Both the position numbers and the translations under genes were made by a program. Below, in pieces: positions 1 through 5,233 of a stretch of 5,239 nt of DNA. The stretch is from Pseudomonadota bacterium (GTDB lineage: Bacteria; Pseudomonadota; Alphaproteobacteria; Rhizobiales; Devosiaceae), in the NCBI GenBank assembly GCA_023433985.1, contig JAEYTN010000199.1, positions 1 through 5,239 of the forward strand, written 5' to 3'. The notes below the pieces were generated by a model, which searched no databases, was not told where the DNA came from, and saw only the letters and a list, made by a program, of their open reading frames with translations. Every line of letters begins with the position of its first letter. Position 1 is the first letter of the stretch.

Positions 1-853
1 CCCCGATATTGATCATCAGGTCGCAGTCATGCATCGCCATGTTGGCTTCGTAGGTGCCGTGCATGCCGAGCATGCCCATCCACTGCGGGTTGGAGCCGGG
101 GAAGGCGCCGAGCCCCATCAGCGTCGAGGTGACGGGGAAGCCGGTGAGTTCGGCCAGCTCGCGCAGCTTTTCGCTGGCCTCGGGCCCCGAATTCACCACG
201 CCGCCGCCGGTATAGAAGATCGGCCGCTCGGCGCGCAGCATCAGGTCCACCGCCGCCGCGATGGCCGAGGTGTCGCCGGCAGTCGCCGGGTGGTAGCTCT
301 TGTGGCGCGTCGCCGAAATCTCGTCGGGCGCGTAGTAGGTGCCCACCGCGAACTGCACGTCCTTGGGGATATCGACCAGTACCGGGCCGGGCCGGCCGGT
401 GCCGGCGATGTGGAACGCCTCGTGCAGCACGCGCGGCAGGTCGGCGACGTTCTTCACCAGGTAGTTGTGCTTGGTGCACGAGCGGGTGATGCCGACCGTG
501 TCGCATTCCTGGAAGCCGTCGGTGCCGATCAGCGTCGTCGGCACCTGCGCCGAGATCACCACCAGCGGCACCGAATCCATCAGCGCATCGGTGAGCGGCG
601 TGACGACGTTGGTGGCGCCCGGGCCGGAGGTCACCAGCACCACGCCGACCTTGCCGGTCGAACGGGCATAGCCCTCGGCCATGTGGCCGGCGCCCTGCTC
701 GTGGCGGACGAGGATGTGCTGCACCTTGTCCTGCTGGAACATCGCATCGTAGATCGGCAGCGCCGCGCCGCCGGGGTAGCCGAAGATATGCTCCACCCCG
801 TTATCGGTGAGCGCCTGGATCACCATCTCCGCGCCCGTCATCTGCTCGGCCAT
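1..853 (-). CDS. ilvI: Acetolactate synthase catalytic (large) subunit, N-terminal 284 residues; runs off the window edge
   Basis: This enzyme is ThDP- and FAD-dependent. It condenses two pyruvates to acetolactate, or pyruvate plus 2-ketobutyrate to acetohydroxybutyrate, the first common step of Val, Leu and Ile synthesis in the cytoplasm. I translated the frame by hand from ATG 853 and it stays open to base 1. Residues 1-170 form the N-terminal ThDP-binding (PYR) domain, with FGYPGGAALPIYDA near 24-37, the catalytic glutamate E52 in RHEQGAGHMAEGYA (50-63), TSGPGATN (75-82) and GRPGPVLVDIPKDVQ (153-167). The central FAD-associated domain begins near 195 (YTGGGV at 214-219) and is cut off. The start is supported by GGAG at 861-864, seven bases upstream. 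The family is usually about 570-600 residues, so roughly half is missing. The regulatory subunit gene (ilvH/ilvN) would be expected further left. Expression is probably attenuated by the leader at 973-1075. The symbol could equally be ilvB. Confidence 0.96.
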   Translation of the reverse strand, partial: MAEQMTGAEMVIQALTDNGVEHIFGYPGGAALPIYDAMFQQDKVQHILVRHEQGAGHMAEGYARSTGKVGVVLVTSGPGATNVVTPLTDALMDSVPLVVISAQVPTTLIGTDGFQECDTVGITRSCTKHNYLVKNVADLPRVLHEAFHIAGTGRPGPVLVDIPKDVQFAVGTYYAPDEISATRHKSYHPATAGDTSAIAAAVDLMLRAERPIFYTGGGVVNSGPEASEKLRELAELTGFPVTSTLMGLGAFPGSNPQWMGMLGMHGTYEANMAMHDCDLMINIG

Positions 854-880
854 TCGTTCACTCCACTCCTCTTCCCCTTC

Positions 881-927
881 CCTTCTCCCCTTGTGGGAGA
901 AGGTGGCCCGAAGGGCCGGATGAGGGG
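881..927. repeat. Double-hairpin intergenic repeat inside the ilvI 5' leader
   Basis: Two perfect palindromes lie side by side. The first is CCTTCTCCC (881-889) against GGGAGAAGG (895-903) with a five-base loop. The second is GGCCC (905-909) against GGGCC (913-917) around GAA. They are followed by GGATGAGGGG. I recognise this general pattern as a widespread intergenic repeat of Hyphomicrobiales genomes, but I could not search for copies. It sits between the attenuator terminator and the ilvI ribosome binding site, so it would be part of the full-length ilvI transcript. Confidence 0.8.
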
Positions 928-972
928 TCTGTTGTTTTCACTTCACCGGCCGAAGCCGGAATCCAAGGCAAT

Positions 973-995
973 AAAAAAGGCCCCTTGAGGGACCT
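973..995 (-). terminator. Intrinsic terminator of the ilv attenuator
   Basis: On the minus strand, AGGTCCC (995-989), a TCAA loop and GGGGCCT (983-977, directly preceded by a further G at 984) form a seven-pair stem with one G-U pair. A run of six T (978-973) follows at once. It lies 32 bases past the leader peptide stop codon and about 120 bases before the ilvI start, the expected place for a Rho-independent attenuator. The 5' arm AGGTCCC is repeated at 1027-1021, giving the 3' arm a rival partner. Confidence 0.85.
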
Positions 996-1050
996 GTTTT
1001 CGGCGCACCAGCCATCCGCGGGGACCTTTACCCCACGCGACCGATGCGCC
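976..1050 (-). promoter_or_regulatory. Alternative RNA structures of the ilv attenuator
   Basis: Three mutually exclusive pairings are visible in the leader RNA. (a) A pause-type hairpin, CGTGGGG (1037-1031) with CCCCGCG (1023-1017), places the leader stop codon TAA in its seven-base loop. (b) GGCGCA (1050-1045), within the leader codons, can pair with TGCGCC (1007-1002) and enclose that hairpin. (c) AAAGGTCCC (1029-1021) can form nine pairs, one of them G-U, with GGGGCCTTT (984-976). This would compete with the seven-pair terminator and capture the first bases of its U-run. The pairings are seen in the sequence. Their roles as pause or antiterminator structures are inferred from classical amino acid attenuation and have not been calculated. 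Confidence 0.6.
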
Positions 1051-1075
1051 CCACTACTACGATAAGCTTCTGCAC
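1028..1075 (-). CDS. ilv operon leader peptide, MQKLIVVVGRIGRVG (15 aa)
   Basis: This very short frame starts at GTG and ends at TAA. GGAG at 1087-1084 lies eight bases upstream of the start. The codons after Gln-Lys are Leu-Ile-Val-Val-Val-Gly-Arg-Ile-Gly-Arg-Val-Gly. Seven of the 15 encoded residues are Leu, Ile or Val (the GTG start is read as Met), the three end products of the pathway encoded downstream. The peptide is expected to act only through its translation. With charged branched-chain tRNAs plentiful, the ribosome reaches the stop and the terminator forms. Under shortage it stalls in the Ile-Val-Val-Val run (1063-1052) and an alternative structure prevails. The product is unlikely to have a function of its own. 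Promoter, ribosome binding site, peptide, terminator and ilvI follow in the right order, which makes this assignment strong despite its size. Confidence 0.88.
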   Translation of the reverse strand: MQKLIVVVGRIGRVG

Positions 1076-1105
1076 GAGATGTGCTCCGACGAATTGCTGG
1101 CGGGG

Positions 1106-1135
1106 TTTATGAGCGCGGTGGGGTGGAGGTGTCAA
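1106..1135 (-). promoter_or_regulatory. Promoter of the ilv leader and ilvI
   Basis: On the minus strand, a perfect -35 hexamer TTGACA (1135-1130) is followed after 18 bases by CATAAA (1111-1106), which matches four of six consensus -10 bases. Transcription would begin near 1099, about 24 bases before the leader peptide GTG. This leaves the whole attenuator within the transcript. Confidence 0.7.
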
Positions 1136-1225
1136 GGGGTGTAGCGAACGCCTCCGTCAAACACGCGCAAACAGTATAGCGCCAAGTCGCAACTGACGCT
1201 AACAAGTGCAGCGGGGGTAAATTTC

Positions 1226-1762
1226 ATGCGAGAACTTGATATTTCAGAACTTGATAAGCGGCATTCCGGCGTCAGCGCAGGTACCGCGCTCGCCTATCTC
1301 GAAGCGACGACAGTGTGCCTTGATCGACACCACATCTCACCAACATTGGTAGCAATATCAGACAACGCAGCCACCAGCGAAGCAGGTCTCTCGTGGGCTA
1401 TCCCGGACGACCGGTTGAAGGCCTCCTGGAACAATCAAGATGACGCGACGGCTACAGGAGCGTATTGCGTAGCTCTCGCCACCATGGAGCTGACTCGCGG
1501 CTTGGTGGCCCTCGGTCGCGCTGAAACGCGCACAGGCGCTGACTACTATCTTGGCCGGCCGGGAGAAACTCTTGAGGATTTCGAAGGAAGCCTTCGGCTA
1601 GAGGTTTCCGGGATTAATCACGGGACAGACGCGATGGTACGTCACCGGCTAAGTCAGAAAATCGCGCAAGCCCAGCGAGGCAACTCGAATCTGCCTGCAA
1701 TCGCGGCAGTAGTCGAGTTCTCCGGTCCTGGGGTACTCGCGGGCGACGTACCTGACAAATGA
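1226..1762 (+). CDS. Hypothetical protein, 178 aa; first gene of a translationally coupled pair
   Basis: I do not recognise a named family. The protein is soluble-looking, with no signal peptide or membrane segment. Features that look conserved are LAYLEATTVCLDRHHISPT (23-41), an acidic Trp-rich stretch around SWNNQDDATATGAYCVALA (66-84), TGADYYLG (102-109) and SLRLEVSGI (121-129). The tail ends in VVEFSGPG near residue 165. ATG 1226 follows a GGGGG run eight bases upstream, a weak ribosome site, but no better start is in frame. The stop overlaps the next start as ATGA, so the two products are probably made together. GC is lower than in flanking genes, which suggests acquisition. I have an unverified impression that YW/YYLG plus RLEVSG proteins occur in other bacteria as hypothetical proteins next to a helical-repeat partner. 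No enzymatic motif is visible. That it is a real gene is well supported; its function is unknown. Confidence 0.85.
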   Translation: MRELDISELDKRHSGVSAGTALAYLEATTVCLDRHHISPTLVAISDNAATSEAGLSWAIPDDRLKASWNNQDDATATGAYCVALATMELTRGLVALGRAETRTGADYYLGRPGETLEDFEGSLRLEVSGINHGTDAMVRHRLSQKIAQAQRGNSNLPAIAAVVEFSGPGVLAGDVPDK

Positions 1763-2862
1763 CCTGGCAAGAACACCATACCGCCAGCCAAGAACTCGCC
1801 GTCCTAGCCCATGATTTGGTGCGGTCGGGCAATCCAGACGCGGCAGCCACTTTCCTGGAGGCAGCACGTCGTGAGCGTCTGGCATTGGAAGCTCTCGGGG
1901 CTGATAAGGTTAGAACAATAGGTGTTACTGCCATCAGCGCGGCATCGCTTTTCTACAAGGCAAAAGCCTACGATCAGGCTGCGATCTTGGCCCATGAAAT
2001 GCTATTGCGCCAAGAACTGCCAGTCTTCGCTCGACAGGAACTTCGGCAGATCCTTCAATCCATCTGGAACGAAGAGGCACAACGCGAAGCCAATCGAGTC
2101 TTCTCAGGTAGCCAAATTCTTGTCTCTATCCGAGGTGGTCAGGTACTGACCGGCGGTGCTCCGATGGACATTCTACTTTCCAAGGTGCAGGGCATCCAAA
2201 GCTTTGTCGTGCGGGTAGCTGAGTTGCTGAGCGAGTTGCCCTTGCGTCTGCAGGGCCCACCTACTCAGTCAATAGGCGACAGTTACAGGCCTTGGTTGTT
2301 CCAAAGTCCGCCCGGCAGTTACCAGTTTTCGGTTGCCATTGAGTCGCCCCGACAAGGCGACATGTTTCCGGTCTCAAACGTGAGCGGAACGCACGTAACG
2401 GAGAAGTTCCTCAACATACTCCGGAGTGCATGCGAGACGCCCGAGATCGGACTCGCTGACGTTGTTGGAGATGAGGGATACCGACGCACGTTTCTAAAGT
2501 TGACAAGGAACCTGGCGCCGACCGGCAAGACAATCGAGGAGATTGCAATCACCGGGACGAGAAGCGATCGGCCGGTACTAATGTCTTCCAACTCGCGCAA
2601 AGAACTAGGCGCTGCTTTGCGCAAATTGGAGTCATCGTTCGACGCGAATGAAGAGGTCGCGGTCAACGGAGTGCTTAGGGCGCTGGACCTTGACCGCGAT
2701 TGGCTCGATGTTGGAGATGGGGTGCAGTCGACCCGCATTTACGGTGTCGCTGAAGCAGTGGATGACGTGATCGGACCGATGGTCAATCAACGCGTGTCGG
2801 TTAGAGCGCGGCAGGTCTCAAAGCAGCGTTTGAGTTTCATAGACATTGAGCTGGACGAGTAG
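1759..2862 (+). CDS. Hypothetical protein, 367 aa, with an N-terminal TPR-like helical region; second gene of the pair
   Basis: I cannot name the family. Residues about 10-103 look all-helical, with paired amphipathic helices of tetratricopeptide-like spacing (HDLVRSGNPDAAATFLEAAR, then SAASLFYKAKAYDQAAILAH at 60-79), suggesting a protein-interaction platform. A middle region (about 117-195) carries QILVSIRGGQV, KVQGIQSFVVRVAELL and RPWLFQSPPGSYQFSV (177-192). The C-terminal part (about 280-367) contains VLRALDLDRDWLDV (305-318), VDDVIGPMVNQRV (334-346) and a strand-rich end finishing FIDIELDE, perhaps a small beta domain. There is no signal peptide, membrane segment, nucleotide-binding loop or nuclease motif I can defend. 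ATG 1759 overlaps the upstream stop by ATGA, implying translational coupling. The line at 2101-2160 is 32/60 GC, against 45/60 at 4261-4320 in the LacI gene. It converges on the DUF2200 gene with an 18-base gap and no clear terminator. Confidence 0.87.
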   Translation: MTWQEHHTASQELAVLAHDLVRSGNPDAAATFLEAARRERLALEALGADKVRTIGVTAISAASLFYKAKAYDQAAILAHEMLLRQELPVFARQELRQILQSIWNEEAQREANRVFSGSQILVSIRGGQVLTGGAPMDILLSKVQGIQSFVVRVAELLSELPLRLQGPPTQSIGDSYRPWLFQSPPGSYQFSVAIESPRQGDMFPVSNVSGTHVTEKFLNILRSACETPEIGLADVVGDEGYRRTFLKLTRNLAPTGKTIEEIAITGTRSDRPVLMSSNSRKELGAALRKLESSFDANEEVAVNGVLRALDLDRDWLDVGDGVQSTRIYGVAEAVDDVIGPMVNQRVSVRARQVSKQRLSFIDIELDE

Positions 2863-2880
2863 GTACGCCCACTACCTCAC

Positions 2881-3240
2881 TCACCCCCGCAATATCTTCC
2901 CCATCGCCTTCCCCTTCGCCAACTCGTCGATGAGTTTGTCGAGGTACCGTATCTCCCGCATCGGCTGTTCCTCGATTTCCTCGACCCGTAACCCGCAGAT
3001 CACGCCGGTGATGAGGGAGCGGGCGGGGTTGAGGGCCGGGGCGTGGGTGAAGAAGTCGGCCATGGTGGTGCGGTCGGCGATCACCCTTGCGAGCGACGCC
3101 TCGGTGTGCCCGGTGAGCCAGCGGATGATCTCGTCGACCTCCGCGCGGGTCCGCCCCTTCTTTTCGGCCTTCTCGATATAGAGCGGATAGACGCTGGCAA
3201 ACGCCATCCTGTAGACCCGCTCATTGTTCTTCGAATTCAT
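2881..3240 (-). CDS. DUF2200 family protein, 119 aa
   Basis: The sequence matches the small DUF2200 family as I know it: [20 protein letters not shown] (8-27), [17 protein letters not shown] (28-44), [20 protein letters not shown] (71-90) and a C-terminal block, [20 protein letters not shown] (95-114). The family has no established function. It is a short, charged, soluble, single-domain protein and the length is typical. An in-frame start exists upstream at 3357, but ATG 3240 is chosen because AAGGAGG (3252-3246) lies five bases before it and the family sequence begins there. It is transcribed towards the two-gene cassette, ending 18 bases from it, and stands alone as far as can be seen. Confidence 0.95.
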   Translation of the reverse strand: MNSKNNERVYRMAFASVYPLYIEKAEKKGRTRAEVDEIIRWLTGHTEASLARVIADRTTMADFFTHAPALNPARSLITGVICGLRVEEIEEQPMREIRYLDKLIDELAKGKAMGKILRG

Positions 3241-3260
3241 CGCGCCCTCCTTCCGCCCCC

Positions 3261-3288
3261 ACGATAGCGCCCCGCCCGCCCCCGCCAA
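3261..3288 (-). promoter_or_regulatory. Possible promoter of the DUF2200 gene
   Basis: On the minus strand, TTGGCG (3288-3283) and TATCGT (3266-3261) are 16 bases apart, each matching four of six consensus bases. Transcription would start about 14 bases before the ATG, just ahead of the ribosome binding site. This is weak evidence in GC-rich DNA. Confidence 0.3.
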
Positions 3289-3375
3289 GGAAAATCTCGG
3301 CTTCGCGAGGAGGGGCCGGCATACTCGTCCCGGCTGGCGGCTCGTTCGGGCCACCACCCTCGTCCCACCCCCAAC

Positions 3376-3457
3376 GTGTCATCCCGAGCTTGACCCGGGA
3401 CCCAACTCGAAACCTGCGCTGGGGAGGTGGTTCCCGGCTCTTCGGCCGGGATGACAC
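3376..3457. repeat. Intergenic palindromic repeat bounded by GTGTCATCCCG
   Basis: The element begins with GTGTCATCCCG (3376-3386) and ends with its exact reverse complement CGGGATGACAC (3447-3457), giving 11-base terminal inverted repeats on an 82-base unit. Inside are TTGACCCGGGA on the left and GGTTCCCGGC with GGCCGGGA on the right. Units starting GTCATCCCG with CCCGGG inside are, to my knowledge, common intergenic repeats of alphaproteobacteria. It encodes nothing. Confidence 0.75.
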
Positions 3458-3998
3458 CGCAGTGAACTAGGGCGCCTGAGCGAACTTATCCCCGCGGTTT
3501 CTGAACGTGAGAGACTCACACCCGTCCGCTGCACCGAAGCGAGATCATGACGAGTGGTTGGTGCAGCGGAGGTTGGGTGGTTGGGAAGTCGTTCCCGGCC
3601 AGGCCTAAAGTACTTCGGCATGGGCCGGTTTGCCGGCCAAGCCGCTATGGACGCAAGGGGCATCCGATGCAGGGTGCTCCAGGGGGCAAGGTCGCCATGC
3701 ATAAGGCGGCCGGGAGAGGTGGCGATGCGGGTGGATTCCCGGTCGCAGGCCGCCCAGGCTTTCCGCGATGCGGCACGGGATGCTCCCGAGCCGGGGTACC
3801 ATAAGCCCAAAATCCCGATCGGCTGGCGAGGCGAGAGCCTCAACATAACTGCGGACTACCGCGCCGAGGATCAGACCTCGCCGGCCCCGCTTCACTGCCC
3901 CAACAAGGGGGCAGGGTTCTTTGAAACCCGCGGCCGGCAGGCTGGCGGGAGCGTTCGCACGCCTACAGGGGAGATCGCGGCGTTGTGCCTGTATCGCC
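3458..3998. other. Gene-free, hairpin-rich stretch of unknown nature
   Basis: I find no gene I can defend here. Long open frames exist on both strands, but they run into the repeats on either side or into the LacI gene antisense, and none gives a recognisable protein. Perfect short hairpins are frequent: 3507-3519 (GTGAG/CTCAC), 3525-3570, 3583-3596 (GGGAA/TTCCC), 3623-3638 (GGCCGG/CCGGCC), 3828-3841 (GAGGC with a GAGA tetraloop), 3865-3880 (CGAGG/CCTCG) and 3895-3914 (CTGCCCC/GGGGCAG). It could be a mosaic intergenic repeat, a structured RNA or decayed coding sequence. Over 3716-3844 the plus frame starting at 3716 has a coding-like GC profile (31, 23 and 34 of 43 codons GC at positions 1, 2 and 3), which keeps the relic-gene reading open. 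Confidence 0.4.
3525..3570. repeat. Perfect 11-base inverted repeat, TCCGCTGCACC/GGTGCAGCGGA
   Basis: TCCGCTGCACC (3525-3535) and GGTGCAGCGGA (3560-3570) are exact reverse complements separated by 24 bases. ACCC just outside on the left and GGGT at 3574-3577 could extend the stem past an internal loop. It could be a hairpin in RNA or a protein-binding dyad. No gene is close enough to say which. Confidence 0.6.
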
Positions 3999-4135
3999 CC
4001 CTCCACCGCCTCCGGCGGTCCCCCTCCCCCGCTTCGCAGGGGAGGATCGGGAGCGCGTTGCACCCGAGGTGGACTGCACGTGATCCTCCCCTGTCGAAGA
4101 CGGGGGAGGGGGACCATGCGAAGCATGGTGGAGGG
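3999..4135. repeat. Long imperfect inverted repeat downstream of the LacI gene
   Basis: Three blocks on the left pair in order with three on the right: CCCTCCACC (3999-4007) with GGTGGAGGG (4127-4135); GGTCCCCCTCCCCCG (4017-4031) with CGGGGGAGGGGGACC (4101-4115); CAGGGGAGGATC (4037-4048) with GATCCTCCCCTG (4082-4093). The central loop is about 33 bases. Each arm carries its own mini-palindrome at the same place but with different sequence (GCC-TCC-GGC on the left, ATGC-GAA-GCAT on the right). It starts 20 bases past the LacI stop codon and may limit read-through as a hairpin, though there is no T-run. It resembles known CCCCCTCCACC-type alphaproteobacterial intergenic repeats. Confidence 0.8.
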
Positions 4136-4155
4136 AGCGGCCACGCGCACAACGC

Positions 4156-5163
4156 CTATCCCAGCCTCGCCGTGGAGCTTCGCACCACCAGTTCCGCCGC
4201 GAACATATCGCGTCGTCCGCTGGCTTCCGCCCTGCCCCCGATCAGGTCGAGCAGCACTTCGATGGCGCGTTCCGCCATCGGCGCCAGCGGCACGCGGACG
4301 ACCGTCACCGGCGGATCGAGCAGGTCGGCGAAGTCGAAATCGTCGATGCCGACGAGCGAGAGGTCGCGCGGCGCCCGGAGGCCGAGGTCGTGCAGCGCGT
4401 GCAGTGCCCCCAGCGTCATCATGTTGGAGATGGAGAGCAGCGCCGTCGGCGGGGCGGGCCCGCGCATCGCCTCGATCACGCTTTGCCGCGCCAGCTCCTG
4501 CTCGTAGTCGCCGGCAAGCTGCAGGGCCGGATGGATCTCAAGCCCCGCGGCCCGGTGCGCGGCGAGATAGCCCTCGAGGCGATCGGCACTCGTTGCCAGC
4601 CCGGCGATGCCGGTGAGCACCGCTATGCGGCGGTGCCCCAGCCCGATCAGGTGCTCGGTGGCGAGTCGCGTTGCCGCGACATTGTCGAGCTTCACCACGT
4701 CGTAGCCGAGCCCCTCGACATACATGTCGAGCAGCACCGTGGGCACATGGATTTCGGCCGCGAGCCGGCTGCCATGCTCCACGTCCGACCGCGTGGGGAT
4801 GATGATGAGGCCGGCGACGCGCTGCCGGCGCAGCATGCGCAGGATCTGGTTCTCGCGCTCCGAATCCTGCCCGGTGGAGAACACCATCGAGAGGTAACCG
4901 GCCGCGAGGCAGGCATTCTCGATGATCCGCGCCACCTGGGCGAAATGCGGGTTGGTGATGCTGGGCACGATCAGCCCGATCAGCCGCGAGTTGCCGCTCC
5001 TCAGGCTCTGCGCCCCACCATGCGGCACGTAGCCGAGCGCTGCCACCGCCTCGGCGACCTTGGCCAGCACGTCCTCGCTGACCGGCGCCGAGCGATTGAT
5101 GGCGGCCGACGCGGTGGAGATCGCCACGCCCGCATGCCGCGCCACATCCTTGATCGTCGCCAC
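4156..5163 (-). CDS. LacI-family transcriptional regulator, 335 aa
   Basis: The protein is a ligand-responsive DNA-binding repressor, normally dimeric. Residues 3-46 form the helix-turn-helix domain (TIKDVARHAGVAISTASAAI, 3-22; ALGYVPHGGAQSLRSGNS, 42-59, including the hinge helix). Residues about 61-335 are the periplasmic-binding-protein-like sensor: LIGLIVPSITNPHFAQV (61-77), KLDNVAATRLATEHLIGLGH (158-177), TALLSISN (240-247) and DLSLVGIDDFDF (267-278). An upstream in-frame GTG at 5229 would overlap the likely -10 box. GTG 5163 is preferred because AGGAGGT (5173-5167) lies three bases before it and the family sequence starts there, giving a standard length. The recognition helix reads TASAAIN instead of the usual TVSRVLN, so operator specificity may be unusual. 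Its ligand and target genes are not visible; LacI members usually sense sugars or nucleosides and often regulate neighbours, here beyond the right edge. Confidence 0.95.
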   Translation of the reverse strand: MATIKDVARHAGVAISTASAAINRSAPVSEDVLAKVAEAVAALGYVPHGGAQSLRSGNSRLIGLIVPSITNPHFAQVARIIENACLAAGYLSMVFSTGQDSERENQILRMLRRQRVAGLIIIPTRSDVEHGSRLAAEIHVPTVLLDMYVEGLGYDVVKLDNVAATRLATEHLIGLGHRRIAVLTGIAGLATSADRLEGYLAAHRAAGLEIHPALQLAGDYEQELARQSVIEAMRGPAPPTALLSISNMMTLGALHALHDLGLRAPRDLSLVGIDDFDFADLLDPPVTVVRVPLAPMAERAIEVLLDLIGGRAEASGRRDMFAAELVVRSSTARLG

Positions 5164-5227
5164 GCCACCTCCTGGAACCACGGCAGCAGGCCGCACGAGC
5201 CCACTTGCCAAACCGATATCGAAATGC

Positions 5228-5233
5228 ACTATA
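5228..5233 (-). promoter_or_regulatory. Likely -10 element of the LacI gene promoter (rest outside window)
   Basis: TATAGT on the minus strand matches five of six consensus -10 bases. Transcription would start near 5221, inside the eight-base palindrome CGATATCG (5214-5221), which could be part of an autoregulatory operator. The -35 element would lie past the window end, so the call cannot be completed. Confidence 0.45.

Noticed and set aside
29..988. 319-codon open frame on the plus strand
   Set aside because: It is antisense to the clearly conserved acetolactate synthase gene and runs into its leader. The translation has the Ala/Arg/His-rich look of a shadow frame.
1140..1225. Promoter for the two-gene cassette around GTATAG (1173-1178)
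   Set aside because: TATAGC is a partial -10 match, but no convincing -35 element lies at the right distance. A promoter must be here, but I cannot place it.
2863..2880. Bidirectional terminator between the converging genes
   Set aside because: The 18-base gap has no stem-loop and no T-run on either strand.
3241..3357. Longer N-terminus for the DUF2200 protein
   Set aside because: The extra 39 residues are low-complexity and outside the family. A strong AAGGAGG site marks ATG 3240 instead.
3379..3846. 155-codon open frame on the minus strand
   Set aside because: It reads through the 3376-3457 repeat, and its codon positions give GC highest at the wrong position for a high-GC genome.
3916..3931. 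T-arm-like GGGTT/AACCC hairpin, considered as part of a tRNA
   Set aside because: The loop is CTTTGA, not TTCRANNC, and no D-arm, anticodon arm or acceptor stem fits around it.
3458..3998. RNase P RNA, tmRNA, SRP RNA or a known riboswitch
   Set aside because: I looked for their core sequences (for example the RNase P GGAAAGTCCGG box, a tmRNA tag frame, and cobalamin or TPP boxes) and found none.
3605..4150. 181-codon open frame on the minus strand
   Set aside because: Its start lies within the palindromic repeat, it has no ribosome binding site I can see, and its translation is Pro/Arg/Gly-rich without a known motif.
3554..4507. 317-codon open frame on the plus strand
   Set aside because: It passes through the long inverted repeat at 3999-4135 and 350 bases of the LacI gene antisense. 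Only its first third could be genuine coding sequence, and I recognise no family there.
5164..5229. Longer N-terminus for the LacI-family regulator from GTG 5229
   Set aside because: The extra 22 residues precede the helix-turn-helix with no family match, and that GTG overlaps the probable -10 box. AGGAGGT supports GTG 5163.
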